From NCBI GenBank assembly GCA_009924455.1, contig RFRO01000003.1:1-45069 (forward strand): DNA of 45,069 nucleotides. Direction: 5' to 3'. Under the pieces are notes generated by a model. The model did not search any database. It was given only the letters and a program-made list of their open reading frames with translations, and was not told the origin of the DNA. The position numbers and the translations under genes were made by a program. Positions 22,516 to 35,220 of the stretch are shown here, piece by piece. Numbering within the stretch: position 1 is the stretch's first letter; each line of letters begins with the position of its first letter. The stretch is from Betaproteobacteria bacterium. Lineage in GTDB: Bacteria; Pseudomonadota; Gammaproteobacteria; Burkholderiales; Burkholderiaceae_C.

Positions 22516-23853
22516 CTAACTCGATTCGGCAAAAGGATTTGCCGATGACTTCATCTGGATCCGCAGCGGTGTGCCGGTGAGCTTGAAGGCCTTGCGAAAG
22601 CGGGCCTCCAAAAAGCGCTTGTAGGTCTCGGTAACGTGCTCCAAAGAGTTTCCGTGGACCACAATGATGGGCGGGTTCATCCCGCCCTGGTGGGCATATC
22701 GCAGCTTGGGGCGGTATGCACCGTTCTTTTTGGGCGTCTGAAACTGCACGGCTTCCAACAAAAGCCGCGTCAGGACGGGCGTGGGCATCTTGCAGTTTGC
22801 TGAACGGTGGGCCTGGGCGATGGAGTCCCACACCGGACCCAAACCCTGCCTTTTTTGTGCAGAAATATAGTGAACGTCAGCAAATTTGAGGAAAACAAGC
22901 CGCGTCTCCAGCGAGCGTTTGACCAGCTCGCGCTGATACGTATCGACGGCGTCCCATTTGTTGACGGCCACAACCACCGCGCAACCGGACTCCAAAATAT
23001 AGCCCGCGATGTGCGCATCCTGGTCGGTCACGCCCTGCTGCGCGTCAATCAGCAACAGCACCACGTTTGCCGAAGCAATGGCCTGCAAGGTCTTGACGAC
23101 AGAAAATTTTTCCACTGCCTCAAAAACCTGCCCGCGCCGGCGCAAGCCAGCGGTATCGATCAGATCGAATCGCTGCCCGCCGCGCTCAAACGGCACGGTG
23201 ATGGCGTCACGCGTGGTTCCCGGCAAGTCGAATGCCACCAAGCGCTCTTCCCCGAGCCAGGTATTGATCAGCGTGGACTTGCCCACATTGGGCCGACCGG
23301 CCACCGCCAGTCGGATAGCCCCATCTTCTGGCACCGCCTCGGACTCCTCTTCGGGATCGATGCCAAAAGACGCGAACACCATGTCCAACAGCGAGCGCAT
23401 GCCCTGCCCGTGCGCCGCAGAAATCGGCAGCACCTCACCCAAGCCCAGCTCAAAGAACTCGCCGAGTTGGAGGCCCTGCGTCATGCCCTCGGCTTTGTTC
23501 GCCGCGAGCACACAGGTCTTGCCCAAACGGCGCAGGTACTTGGCAATTTCATGGTCCTGCACCGACAGGCCATTGCGGGCGTCGACCACAAAAACCACGG
23601 CATCCGCTTCGGCAACGGCCTGGCGGGTTTGCTTCGCCATTTCCTTGTAGATGCCGCTGACAGCGTCAGGCTCGAAGCCGCCGGTGTCCACCACGATGAA
23701 TTCGCGCTTGCCGTGCGTGGCGTTGCCGTAATGGCGGTCACGGGTCAAGCCCGCCAAGTCTGCGACGATAGCGTCACGCGACTTGGTCAAGCGGTTGAAC
23801 AAGGTCGATTTGCCCACGTTGGCACGGCCAACCAAAGCAATCACAGGCTTCAT
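22516..23853 (-). CDS. der: Ribosome biogenesis GTPase Der
   Basis: Two G domains ([53 protein letters not shown]); start [10 protein letters not shown] at 23853. Confidence 0.96.
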   Translation of the reverse strand: MKPVIALVGRANVGKSTLFNRLTKSRDAIVADLAGLTRDRHYGNATHGKREFIVVDTGGFEPDAVSGIYKEMAKQTRQAVAEADAVVFVVDARNGLSVQDHEIAKYLRRLGKTCVLAANKAEGMTQGLQLGEFFELGLGEVLPISAAHGQGMRSLLDMVFASFGIDPEEESEAVPEDGAIRLAVAGRPNVGKSTLINTWLGEERLVAFDLPGTTRDAITVPFERGGQRFDLIDTAGLRRRGQVFEAVEKFSVVKTLQAIASANVVLLLIDAQQGVTDQDAHIAGYILESGCAVVVAVNKWDAVDTYQRELVKRSLETRLVFLKFADVHYISAQKRQGLGPVWDSIAQAHRSANCKMPTPVLTRLLLEAVQFQTPKKNGAYRPKLRYAHQGGMNPPIIVVHGNSLEHVTETYKRFLEARFRKAFKLTGTPLRIQMKSSANPFAESS

Positions 23854-23866
23854 CGACAACAGCCCT

Positions 23867-25006
23867 CTAGTCAGACGCGTAGGCGTACAGCCCGCCGCGC
23901 TGGGTGACGACCACCACATTCTTGCCGACCACCACCGGCCCCAGCGCAACCGCCGAGTCATCGGTTACCAGGCGGTTCACCAGCGTTCCATCCCGGACAT
24001 CCAAAAAGTGGAGGAAGCCGGCGCTGTCACCAAAAACCATGCTGCGGTCCCACACCACGGGTGCGCTCAGGCCACGGAACCGGAAGTTCTCGCTGCTCCA
24101 CAAAACCTCACCCGAAGCCCGCTGCCAGGCGCGCAAACGTCCATCGGCCTCGGTTCCCACCAAGACATTGGCGTCACCTGCGACTCCTGCAAAACCGTTT
24201 GCCGTGCGGGTCCACAGCAGCCGCCCGCTGTTGCCGTCCACGCAGCCCACGGCAGATTGGAAGGCCCGCATGCACAGCGCAGCACCCCGGCGACTGGTGC
24301 CCGCAACGATGTCAGCCAGCCGCTCTACTTCATTGGTTCCACGCACGTTGGCCAAGGCCACATCCCATCGGGTGCTCCCGTTTTGGGGATTCAACCCCAC
24401 GACGCGGCCACCCAATCCGACCACCAGGGTGTCTCCCACCGCGGTCAGCAAACCAGCGCGGGCCAGGATCAGAGGTTCGCCAGTTCGCTGTTGCTGCCAG
24501 AGCCGCTGGCCGGTGGCCGCGTCAAACGCGCTGATCATGCGATCGCCACCCAAAACAAAAACACGCCCGCCCGCAACCAGCGGCGCGGTCAAAACCAAAG
24601 CCTGCATGTTGACGCGCCAGAGTTCTTTGCCCTGCTCCAGCGCGACGAGCGTATTGCCCTGGGTGACTACCGCCATGCGCGCGGCGTCGCCACCCAAGCC
24701 GGACGTGATGGCAGCACCCACGTCCACGCGCCAGTTTTCGCCGCCAGAGGCGGCATTCAAGGAAACAATGCGCCCGGCTTTGGTCGCGACCAACACGTCC
24801 GAACCATCGACTTTGATATCCAGGGGTTCTTCGCCCAGCGCCTTCGGGTTACTCCACACAGAGCGAACCGGCAAGCTTGCCGGGTTCGGCGCGAGCACGG
24901 CGGGGCTGGGCTTCTCCGGGCCGGCGCACGCCCCCACCAGAAACGCCGCCAGAGCGGCCAGCAACCAGGGACGCCGGAATCTGCGCCAGATAGCCAAGTG
25001 GGGCAT
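23867..25006 (-). CDS. bamB: Outer membrane assembly lipoprotein BamB
   Basis: Lipobox [12 protein letters not shown]/beta-propeller repeats ([26 protein letters not shown]). Confidence 0.93.
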   Translation of the reverse strand: MPHLAIWRRFRRPWLLAALAAFLVGACAGPEKPSPAVLAPNPASLPVRSVWSNPKALGEEPLDIKVDGSDVLVATKAGRIVSLNAASGGENWRVDVGAAITSGLGGDAARMAVVTQGNTLVALEQGKELWRVNMQALVLTAPLVAGGRVFVLGGDRMISAFDAATGQRLWQQQRTGEPLILARAGLLTAVGDTLVVGLGGRVVGLNPQNGSTRWDVALANVRGTNEVERLADIVAGTSRRGAALCMRAFQSAVGCVDGNSGRLLWTRTANGFAGVAGDANVLVGTEADGRLRAWQRASGEVLWSSENFRFRGLSAPVVWDRSMVFGDSAGFLHFLDVRDGTLVNRLVTDDSAVALGPVVVGKNVVVVTQRGGLYAYASD

Positions 25007-25677
25007 CAGCCCGCTCCAGCGGGGGCGGGAGGTTCTACGCCCAAGGCATTGAGCTTGATCTTGATCAGCCGGCGGTATTCCGAGTCCGCATCCATCGCGG
25101 AGAACGCTTTGAGGTAGGCCGCTTTCGCCTCCGCCGGCTTGTTTTGCAGCACATACAGATCGCCCAAACGGTCTTGCGCCAACCCGATAAATGCGTCGGC
25201 CCGCACCGATTCCAACACCTTGTGCGCCTGCTCGTACTGCTGCCCCTCGACCATCAATGCCGACAGACGCAGCGCTGCGACTGCGCGGTAACCGTCATCG
25301 GAGGCGTTATCTGCCACCCACTGCAAAGCAGCGGTCGCTGTGGCCGCAGCATCTTCCTTGCCGCCATCGACCGCCAACTTGGCCACCAGCAATCCAGCCT
25401 GGGGCGCATAGCTGGTTGCGGCAAAGCGCTGCTTCATGTCATCAAAGGCCCGCTGCGCGAGGACCAGATCCGAAGCGCCCGCCGCACGTTCCACTTCATC
25501 GAACATGGCCGAGGCCTGCGCCGCTTGGCGCGCCTGCCAATACCGGTAGCCGTTCCAACCGGCCAGTGCGAGCACAACCAGCAGCAAAACCGCACTGATC
25601 GCATTACCAAAACGGCTCCAAAAGTGCTTGAGCGCATCAAGCTGGTCTTGTTCTTCGAGGTTGAGATTGGTTGCCAT
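25006..25677 (-). CDS. YfgM-like TPR membrane protein
   Basis: MATNLNLEEQDQLDALKHFWSRFGNAISAVLLLVVLALAGWNGYRYWQARQAAQASAMFDEVE; located bamB-yfgM-hisS as expected. Confidence 0.88.
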   Translation of the reverse strand: MATNLNLEEQDQLDALKHFWSRFGNAISAVLLLVVLALAGWNGYRYWQARQAAQASAMFDEVERAAGASDLVLAQRAFDDMKQRFAATSYAPQAGLLVAKLAVDGGKEDAAATATAALQWVADNASDDGYRAVAALRLSALMVEGQQYEQAHKVLESVRADAFIGLAQDRLGDLYVLQNKPAEAKAAYLKAFSAMDADSEYRRLIKIKLNALGVEPPAPAGAG

Positions 25678-25690
25678 GGCTGCCTAACGG

Positions 25691-26990
25691 TTAAGCGCGG
25701 GATTGTAGGCTGTGCGCCCAATTGGCCACGCTATCCAAGGGTTGGCGGACCTGCGCCACCGACGCGTCACGCAAGGCTTTGACGGTAACCACGCCCTCGG
25801 CCATCTCGTCGGAGCCGAAAATCAACGCGTAGCGGGCCCCCGATGCATCGGCGCGTTTGAATTGTGATTTGATAGCGGGGAGCGCGCCGTCCGCGACAGC
25901 CTGCATGTGAACGGAGAGACCGCACTGGCGCAACAACTGCAAACACTGGTGCACACGCGGGAAATAGGCCGCATCGGTCACCAAGGCGTACACGTCCAGC
26001 GGCGCAGTGACCAAGGCCTGGTCGCCGATCAATTCGAGTACCCGCTCCATACCCATGGCCCAACCCACAGCGGGCGCCGGCTTTCCACCGATTTGCTCCA
26101 TGAGGTAGTCGTACCGACCGCCTGCGCAAATCGTTCCCTGGGCACCCAGGCGCGTGGTGACGAACTCGAAAACAGTCAGGTTGTAGTAGTCCAAGCCCCG
26201 CACCAACCGGTGGTTCACGGTATGGGCGACTCCGTTGGCGTCGAGGATCTCCAACACCGCCGCCAGATGGGCTTTGGACGCCTCACCCAAAAATTCAACG
26301 AGCTTGGGCGCAGCGCCAATCACCTCTTGCATCGCAGGGTTCTTGCTATCGAGCAAACGCAGCGGGTTGAGGTGCAAGCGGCGCTGCGCCTCCGGGTCCA
26401 GCACGTCGTGGTGCGCCTCAAAGTGTGCAATCAGAGCGCTGCGATGGGCATTGCGCTCGTTGGGCTGTCCCAGGCTGTTGATTTGCAATTCAATGTCGGT
26501 GATTCCCAGGCGCTGGCACACAGCGTGCGCCATGAGGATGACCTCAGCGTCTAACTCCGGACCGCCGAAACCCAGTGCCTCGGCGCCGATCTGGTGAAAC
26601 TGACGGTAGCGACCACGTTGGGGCCGCTCGTGGCGGAACATCGGACCCATGTAATACAGGCGCTTGCCACCGCCGTAGAGCAAAGAATGCTCCACCGCAG
26701 CACGCACCACCCCGGCGGTGTTCTCCGGGCGCATGGTGAGCTTGTCACCGTTGAGCTTGTCTTCAAAGGAGTACATCTCTTTTTCGACAATGTCGGTGAC
26801 TTCACCCAGGCCACGGACAAACAAGGCGGTGTGCTCCACGATGGGCGTGCGGATGTTCTCGTAAGCGTAGGCACGCATCAAGCGGCGCACCGTGTCCTCC
26901 AGAGCCTCCCAGCGCGCCGAATCCGGCGGCAGGATATCGTTCATGCCTTTGATAGCAGAGAGCTTCTCTGCCTTTGGCGGGGTCGCAGGG

Positions 26991-26998
<8 letters not shown>
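25691..26998 (-). CDS. hisS: Histidyl-tRNA synthetase
   Basis: [24 protein letters not shown] ... [12 protein letters not shown] ... [22 protein letters not shown] ... [31 protein letters not shown]. Confidence 0.96.
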
Positions 26999-28297
<1,299 letters not shown>

Positions 28298-28298
<1 letters not shown>

Positions 28299-29209
28299 TA
28301 CTTCACCTCGAAACGCGCAACATTGCCATGCGCAATTGACTTGATATCAAACACTTTTCCGCGAACCCAGACCTCGGTGGCATCGGCATTTCCGATCACC
28401 ACAGAAAGCGGCAACAGACCACTGAGGCCAGTCTGTTCCCCATCCGCCAAAACACGCCGCATGACGACGACACCTTTACCGTCTGCGATCTCCAGCCATG
28501 TTTTTCCATGGGATTTAAAACGGATCACGTCCGCACCGGGGGCCGGCGGGGACGGTGGTGCGTCACTGGCCGGGCTGCTTGCAGCATCAATTGGCGCAAC
28601 GGCAAGCACAACGGGCTCCGGCTCAGCAGGCAACGGGGCACTGACCGGACTTTGCTCGGGCGCCGACGCAACAATACCTTTCGCCACCCAGGGCTGCAAA
28701 GCCGATAAGGCCTCAGACTCCACCGCGCTGCGCATGGTCCAAGACGACACAGCAGGCCAAAAGTACAACAGTCCGGCCCCCACAATAAAGGCCAGCGTCC
28801 AGCGGATGTAGGGCTTGGCGACAACTTCCAACAGGCGGTGCGGACTATCGGCACCGGTCATCTCAAAGGGCATCGGCGCAATCGCACCCTCTTGCTTCAA
28901 GGGCTTGGTCGGCGCGGCCGGCAGCAAGGCCAGGATGGCCTGGGCATCGGCCTGCAATACGCGGCATATTCCAACCACCATGCCGCGCACAAAAACCGGC
29001 TCAGGCAAGGCGTCGAGGCGCCCTGCTTCCAGCGCTTCCAACTTGCGCACCGGCACTTTGACAACGGTCGCCAAAGCATCCAGGCTGTAACCCGCCGCTT
29101 CGCGCGCAGCCCGCAGCAAAGCACCCGCACGCTCAGCAGCGGAGGACTGCGGGGTCGGCGATTCGGCATCCGCCACGCGCAGCAGGTGGGCTTGCTCTGC
29201 CTCACTCAT
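28298..29209 (-). CDS. rodZ: RodZ-like helix-turn-helix/TM protein
   Basis: MSEAEQ start at 29209; HTH_25-type [57 protein letters not shown], single TM, Pro-rich linker, C-terminal DUF4115-like domain. Confidence 0.87.
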
Positions 29210-29818
29210 CGAAAGCCTTCCGCTCAAACCACAGAGCCTGCTGCGACTTGGGGAACTGCGTGCGCAGTTGTGAAGCAACTCGTAGGCGCGCAAGAAACTG
29301 CTGCGGCCTTCGGCCAAAGCGCCCGCCTTGCGTTGGCACAGACCCAGCGTGGTCCAGGTTTTGACCTTGTCCGAATAAGCCGGCAAGGCCAAGGCTGCGG
29401 CAAACATTTTCTCGGCCTCAGACCAGCGACCTTGCTGGCACAGGAACACGCCGTAATTGTGCTGAATGGGCGCAGCCTGGGGCTTGATTGCCAGGGCCCG
29501 CTTGAAGCTGTCTTCGGCGAAATCCGCCTCGCCCATGCGGGTGTAAATCAAACCCCGCAAGCTGTAGGCGTCGGCAGAATTGGGATTGATGGCAATCGAC
29601 TGCTTGACTTCGTCCAACGCCACCAAATTCTGACCGTTGGCAAAGTAGCCCGAGGCCAGCTCCAAGCGCAACAGCGCCCGCTTTTGTTCGCCGGAAATAT
29701 CCGACTCTGTCGGGATATCCGACCCTGCAGCGCGACCCGACCCCCCCGCGCAAGCTCCGAGCAACACGCCCAGCATGACCGCCAGGCCGACCCACACCCA
29801 AGGTCGGTGCAGCGTCAC
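29202..29818 (-). pseudogene. pilF: pilF/pilW (type IV pilus biogenesis TPR lipoprotein) with internal deletion and frameshift
   Basis: GTG at 29818; lipobox LLGACAGG and TPRs to FLRAYEL, then frame break; the PilF-type C-terminus [22 protein letters not shown] is present in another frame at 29270..29202. Confidence 0.8.
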
Positions 29819-30960
29819 AGCGCGGCACCCGCCAGCGCAGGCGCGCCGCGCACAAACTTCACCGGGCGCTGGCCGGACATCCGCTCCTGCACGCGTGTGC
29901 GGTCCATCACGTCGCCCGCGAGCTGCCCGCACGCCGCATCAATGTCCTGCCCCCGGGTTTTGCGTATCGTCGTCGTGAGGCCCGCCTCTGTGAGGACCTG
30001 TGCAAACGCCTGAACGCGCTGGGGCGGCGAGCACAGAAGCCCCGAAGCCGGGAACGGATTGAAAGGAATCAGGTTGAGCTTGCACCAGCTTTTGCCATCG
30101 CCGTAGCGCGCCAACACGTCGACAAGCTGCCGCGCTTGCTCCACGCTGTCGTTGACACCGTCGAGCATGCAGTATTCGAGGGTGATGAAATCTCTGGGCG
30201 CGTGCGCCAGATAACGCTCGCAGGCGCTCAGCAATTCGGCCACGGGGTACTTGAGGTTGAGCGGAACCAACTGGCTGCGCAAATGGTCATCGGGCGCATG
30301 CAGAGACACGGCCAAGGCGACCGGACAGTCCGCAGCCAAGCGCTCGATCATGGGCACCACGCCTGAGGTGGAGACCGTTACCCGGCGGCGCGACAGGCCG
30401 TAGCCGTGGTCGCTCAGCATCACCCGAAGGGCTGGGACCAGAGCTGCATAGTTTTGCAGAGGCTCCCCCATGCCCATCATCACCACATTGGAGATAACGC
30501 GGGTGGATCGCCCGAGGTGTTTGCGCAAGAAGTGTTCAGCAAACCAGAGCTGGGAGACAATTTCTGCAGTGCTGAGGTTGCGGCTGAAACCCTGGTGGCC
30601 GGTTGAGCAAAAGCGGCAGCCCACGGCGCACCCTGCCTGAGACGAGATACATAAGGTGCCGCGGTCGGTTTCCGGAATGAAAACCGCCTCGACGGCGTCG
30701 CCGCCACCGACATCAAAAAGCCATTTGATCGTGCCATCTACCGACGCATGCTGGGACAGCACGGACGGCGCCGCCACATGGGCCGAGACGGCCAATTTGT
30801 CCCGCAGCGATTTGGCGAGGTCGGTCATCGCGGAGAAGTCCGCCTCGCCGCGCTGGTGAATCCAACGGAAAAGCTGGGTTGCGCGGAAGGGCTTTTCGCC
30901 CAGACCCGCACAAAAAGCGGCCAAGCCCTCGATGTCAAAGTCGAGCAGGTTGGCCCTCAT
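29815..30960 (-). CDS. rlmN: 23S rRNA/tRNA adenine-C2 methyltransferase RlmN
   Basis: [45 protein letters not shown]; radical SAM CxxxCxxC. Confidence 0.96.
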   Translation of the reverse strand: MRANLLDFDIEGLAAFCAGLGEKPFRATQLFRWIHQRGEADFSAMTDLAKSLRDKLAVSAHVAAPSVLSQHASVDGTIKWLFDVGGGDAVEAVFIPETDRGTLCISSQAGCAVGCRFCSTGHQGFSRNLSTAEIVSQLWFAEHFLRKHLGRSTRVISNVVMMGMGEPLQNYAALVPALRVMLSDHGYGLSRRRVTVSTSGVVPMIERLAADCPVALAVSLHAPDDHLRSQLVPLNLKYPVAELLSACERYLAHAPRDFITLEYCMLDGVNDSVEQARQLVDVLARYGDGKSWCKLNLIPFNPFPASGLLCSPPQRVQAFAQVLTEAGLTTTIRKTRGQDIDAACGQLAGDVMDRTRVQERMSGQRPVKFVRGAPALAGAAL

Positions 30961-30968
30961 GCTGCCTT

Positions 30969-31394
30969 TCAGCCGGAAAAAACGTTCATACCGGCAAAAA
31001 AGAACGCTATTTCCGCAGCTGCCGTATCGGGGCCGTCTGAGCCATGGACCGCATTGGCGTCAATGCTGTCGGCAAAGTCAGCGCGGATCGTTCCTGGAGC
31101 CGCCTTCTTGGGATCGGTAGCGCCCATGAGGTCACGGTTCTTCAAAATAGCGTTTTCGCCTTGCAAGACTTGGATCATCACGGGGCCGGAGATCATGAAT
31201 TCCACCAGGTCTTTGAAAAATGGACGATCCTTGTGGACGCCATAAAACGCCTCGGCTTCGGTGCGCGACAGGTGCGCCATGCGGGACGCAACCACTTTCA
31301 ATCCAGCGCCCTCAAAGCGGCTGTAGATCTGACCGATCACATTTTTTGCAACCGCGTCCGGCTTGATGATGGAAAGTGTCTTTTCAATAGTCAT
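30969..31394 (-). CDS. ndk: Nucleoside diphosphate kinase
   Basis: [23 protein letters not shown] ... [14 protein letters not shown] ... [20 protein letters not shown]. Confidence 0.97.
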   Translation of the reverse strand: MTIEKTLSIIKPDAVAKNVIGQIYSRFEGAGLKVVASRMAHLSRTEAEAFYGVHKDRPFFKDLVEFMISGPVMIQVLQGENAILKNRDLMGATDPKKAAPGTIRADFADSIDANAVHGSDGPDTAAAEIAFFFAGMNVFSG

Positions 31395-31467
31395 AAGTCA
31401 TTGTTCTTCAAGAGTTAATTTCCCGCAGCAGGCCGCCGCGAAACCCCCATATTTTAGCATTCAGGTC

Positions 31468-32751
31468 CTAGCGGCCAAATCCACCGGAAGGGCCGTTTTT
31501 CCTCGAAGAACCACGGCCGGTTCGGCCCTTGCGGGCTTCCTGCTGACGCTGGCGGCTCAGGCTGTCGGTTCCGATGTAGCCCAAGGAGGTACGCATCGGG
31601 TCTGGCTGGGCCGGGGCTTTGGCACCACGCACTGGCTGGCGACCGGTTGGGGCACCACCTTCGGGGCGCGGGTCACGTCCGCGCACACGGTCCTTATCGC
31701 GCCGCGCACGGGAAACCAAGGGGCCGCGTAAACCGCCTTTGCGCGCACCATCCTGGGCACCGGGGGCACGGGCCGCGTGGCCCCCCTGGCCGGCGCGACC
31801 GCCGGCCGCCTGCGCCAACGCGCCGATATCAGCCTGGTCGAGTTCCATCCACTCGCCCCGCTTGAGTCCGCGCGGCAAAACCATGGCGCCGTAGCGGATG
31901 CGGATCAGGCGACTCACCGCGTGGCCCACAGCCTCCACCATGCGGCGCACCTCCCGGTTACGACCCTCCGAAATGGTGACGCGGTACCAGCAGTTGGAGC
32001 CCTCGCCACCGCCGTCTTCAATCGTCCCGAACTGCGCCATACCGTCGTCCAACATGACACCCGACACCAAGGTTTGCTTTTCCTCCGCGCTCAGGGCGCC
32101 GAGCACCCGGACTGCATATTCCCGCTCCAGACCGAAGCGGGGATGCATCAACTTGTTCGCCAGGTCACCGGAGCTGGTGAAAAGCAGCAAACCCTCGGTG
32201 TTCAAGTCCAGACGCCCGACGGACTGCCACTTGCCCTGGGGCAATTTGGGCAGACGGCGAAAAACGGTTGGGCGGTTTTGGGGGTCGTCGTGGGTGACGA
32301 CCTCGCCCGCGGGCTTGTGGTACGCGATCACGCGGGCCGCAGGCGGGTCAATGCGGAAGCGAATCGGCTTGCCGTTGACTTTGATGGTGTCGCCAAACTG
32401 GATCCGCTGACCGATGTGCGCAGGCTCGTTGTTGACGGAAATGCGCCCCTCCAGGATGAGCTGCTCCATCTCCAGGCGCGAACCCATGCCCGACTGCGCC
32501 AACACCTTGTGCAGCTTGGGCGTCTCCACCTGGGGCGCCAAAACGCGCTTGGCCACTGGCTCATCCGTAACGCCGGCATCTTCTGCGTCAAACTGGCCCG
32601 AAATGATGTCCAGGAAGGGACTCGGGTGGGTCTCCTGCGCAACCGCCGGATCGGCGGAGAGCGCATCTTGAACCGGTCGTTCCACCGCTGCAGTTTCTGG
32701 CAGGACGGTGGGTTCTGGGTGGGATTCCGGGGTGGTGGCAGAGTTGTTCAT
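31468..32751 (-). CDS. rluB: 23S rRNA pseudouridine synthase RluB with long basic C-terminal tail
   Basis: [66 protein letters not shown]. Confidence 0.94.
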   Translation of the reverse strand: MNNSATTPESHPEPTVLPETAAVERPVQDALSADPAVAQETHPSPFLDIISGQFDAEDAGVTDEPVAKRVLAPQVETPKLHKVLAQSGMGSRLEMEQLILEGRISVNNEPAHIGQRIQFGDTIKVNGKPIRFRIDPPAARVIAYHKPAGEVVTHDDPQNRPTVFRRLPKLPQGKWQSVGRLDLNTEGLLLFTSSGDLANKLMHPRFGLEREYAVRVLGALSAEEKQTLVSGVMLDDGMAQFGTIEDGGGEGSNCWYRVTISEGRNREVRRMVEAVGHAVSRLIRIRYGAMVLPRGLKRGEWMELDQADIGALAQAAGGRAGQGGHAARAPGAQDGARKGGLRGPLVSRARRDKDRVRGRDPRPEGGAPTGRQPVRGAKAPAQPDPMRTSLGYIGTDSLSRQRQQEARKGRTGRGSSRKNGPSGGFGR

Positions 32752-33383
32752 GGGGGGGAGTCATTCGCAGGCAAAACCTCGGGATCCGCTTGTGCGGCTG
32801 GCGCGTCGGCAAACGGCAACTCGGCGCTATCGGCATCCTCAGCACCCAGCAGCTGGCCCAAGGCTTCGCTCTCATGGCCCGGGGCACTCAAAGCAGGAAG
32901 CTCTTTCAACGATGCCAATCCGAGATCATCCAAAAATTGCCGCGTCGTAGCCAGCAAGGCTGGACGCCCGACGGATTCGCGATGCCCCACGGTTTCGATC
33001 CAGCCACGGTCTTCCAGTTGGCGCAGCAGCTGGGAATTGATGGTCACCCCCCGGATATCCTCGATGTCGCCCCGGGTCACCGGCTGGCGGTAGGCGATGA
33101 TGGCCAAAGTCTCCAGGACTGCGCGGCTGTAACGCGGCGGTTTTTCGGGGTGTAGTTTTTCGAGGTAACGGGCTAAGTCGGGATGGCTTTGGAAACGCCA
33201 TCCGCTGGCCACCTCGGTGAGTTGCAGACCGCGCTCGGCCCAGTCAGCGCGAATGGCGTCCAGCAAGTCCCGCAGCTGCCCCTCCTCCAACGCCTCGTCG
33301 AACAAGGTGCGCAGATCGCGCATCTGCATGGGCTGATCCGCGCACAGGAGCGCCGCCTCCAGTACCCGCTTGGCATCGAGCAT
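32748..33383 (-). CDS. scpB: Segregation and condensation protein ScpB
   Basis: [13 protein letters not shown] ... [63 protein letters not shown]. Confidence 0.95.
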   Translation of the reverse strand: MLDAKRVLEAALLCADQPMQMRDLRTLFDEALEEGQLRDLLDAIRADWAERGLQLTEVASGWRFQSHPDLARYLEKLHPEKPPRYSRAVLETLAIIAYRQPVTRGDIEDIRGVTINSQLLRQLEDRGWIETVGHRESVGRPALLATTRQFLDDLGLASLKELPALSAPGHESEALGQLLGAEDADSAELPFADAPAAQADPEVLPANDSPP

Positions 33384-33528
33384 AGATTTCCTTCATGACA
33401 TTGGTCCGTGGCCCACGCTCCAATGGATGTACGTCTGTAGGGGAGCTGGCGGGCACGCTGCACCTCTGGCTCAATCCGTATGCGCATACAACGCGCCACG
33501 TGAGCGCCGGATTGCGTGCCGTTGGCCG

Positions 33529-34391
33529 TCAATCCGGAGGTGTTAAGCCAGTATATCCCAGCCCCTCGGCGCGCATGAGTCGCTCCATCGCAGCCGGAGG
33601 CCGCGCCTCAAAGCGCAGCGGCTGACCGGTAATCGGGTGGGCAAAGCCCAATCGACACGCGTGCAGCGCTTGCCCCGCAAGGCCGGGCGTGGACTTGCCG
33701 CGGCCATGCGCAACCGGTTACGCGGGTCCCGGCCAATCGCGCTCGTCGCGTGCCACAGCGGACCGCGCACCCAGTGTCCGTGCGCAATAGCCAGGTATTC
33801 GCGCCCCACTTCGCGTGCAGCGATGGCGGCAACCAGCGCATCCATCGCCGCCCGGGTTCGCGCTACCACCATCAGCCCGCTGGTGTCCTTGTCCAGCCGG
33901 TGCACGATACCGGCGCGGGGCACATCCATGAGAGCACCGTCCAGGGCCAGTAAGCCATTGAGCAGCGTGCCGCTCCAATTACCCGGTGCCGGATGCACCA
34001 CCAAACCGGCAGGCTTGTTGATAACCAGCACATCGGCGTCGCGGTAAACCACATCGAGCGCCATCGGCTCCGGCTTGAATGCCGTACTTTGGGGCGTGGG
34101 CTGCAGGCTGATCTGCATCCGGTCGCCGCAGCGCACGGTGGCCGATTGCTTGGCGGCAACACGCCCATTAACGGACACATGTCCGGCCTCAATCAGCTGC
34201 TGCAAATAGCTGCGTGAAAACTCCGGGACCACCTCCGCCAGGGCTTTGTCCAAGCGGATGCCATGCTGCCCAAGGCCCAGAACGACCTGCCGCAGCTCGA
34301 TCGCATCGCCGTGTACATCCGTCTCATCGAGCCCGCTTTCGAGAGGGTCGGTGGCTATACTGTTCGGCTTATCTTCCAAGGAATGTTCCAT
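33529..34391 (-). pseudogene. rluD: rluD (23S rRNA pseudouridine synthase) with internal deletion and frameshift
   Basis: Start MEHSLEDKP at 34391; catalytic HRLDKDTSG present; frame breaks after [11 protein letters not shown] at about 33705; genuine C-terminal region [35 protein letters not shown]...EGLGYTG in another frame to 33529; the HTGRTHQIRVH block is missing. Confidence 0.82.
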
Positions 34392-35220
34392 GATGCTGTG
34401 CGGCAAATTATCGGCGCTGTGGGGTGATGCGGGCCGGGCTGGCTTGCTGAAGTCGCTGGCACTGGTCTTGTTCGTGTCAGCCATGGCCGCCTGCTCTACG
34501 GCGGTGGTCGACAAAACGCTGGGCATGACACCGGCCCAGTTGTACGCCGAAGCCAAAGACGAAATGTCCAACCAGCAGATCGAAAAAGCGATCGTGCTGT
34601 ACGAAAAGCTCGAAGCCCGCGCCGCCGGCACGCCGCTGGCCCTGCAGGCGCAATTGGATAAGGCCTACGCCTACTACCTTTCCCGTGAGCCCGTGATGGC
34701 GCTGGCCACGATTGACCGCTTTATCCGAATGAACCCCGCCAGCCCGGCGATGGACTACGCCTACTACCTGAAGGGTGTCGTCACCTTCAATAACGATCTG
34801 GGCATGTTCGGACGCTACACCGGGCAGGACTTGGCCGAACGGGATCAAAAAGCCGCCCGGGAGTCCTTTGACGCATTTCGCGAACTGGTGACACGCTTCC
34901 CGCAGTCACGCTACGCCGAAGACGCGCGCCAACGCATGGGCTTCACGGTGTCAGCACTGGCCAAGTACGACGTTGTTGTCGCCAAATACTATTTCCGCCG
35001 TGGCGCGTACCTGGCGGCCATCAACCGCGCACAAAACGCTGTGTCCGAATACCGCAATGTGCCGGCCGTCGAGGACGCGCTCTTCTTGATTTACAAGGCC
35101 TACGATGTGATGGGTTTACCCGCGATGCGCGACGATGCCCGGCGGGTCCTCGCTGCCAGCTTTCCGGACTCCCAGTACCTGGGCCCGGCGGGCGAAGGTG
35201 ACGACTGGCTGAAGCGCTAG
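34390..35220 (+). CDS. bamD: Outer membrane assembly lipoprotein BamD
   Basis: Lipobox VSAMAACST; TPRs QLYAEAKDEMSNQQIEKAIVLYEKLEAR; ERDQKAARESFDAFRELVTRFPQSRYAEDARQRM. Confidence 0.94.
   Translation: MMLCGKLSALWGDAGRAGLLKSLALVLFVSAMAACSTAVVDKTLGMTPAQLYAEAKDEMSNQQIEKAIVLYEKLEARAAGTPLALQAQLDKAYAYYLSREPVMALATIDRFIRMNPASPAMDYAYYLKGVVTFNNDLGMFGRYTGQDLAERDQKAARESFDAFRELVTRFPQSRYAEDARQRMGFTVSALAKYDVVVAKYYFRRGAYLAAINRAQNAVSEYRNVPAVEDALFLIYKAYDVMGLPAMRDDARRVLAASFPDSQYLGPAGEGDDWLKR

Noticed and set aside
23783-25117. 444-aa plus-strand ORF
   Set aside because: Antisense to der and bamB, both strongly supported
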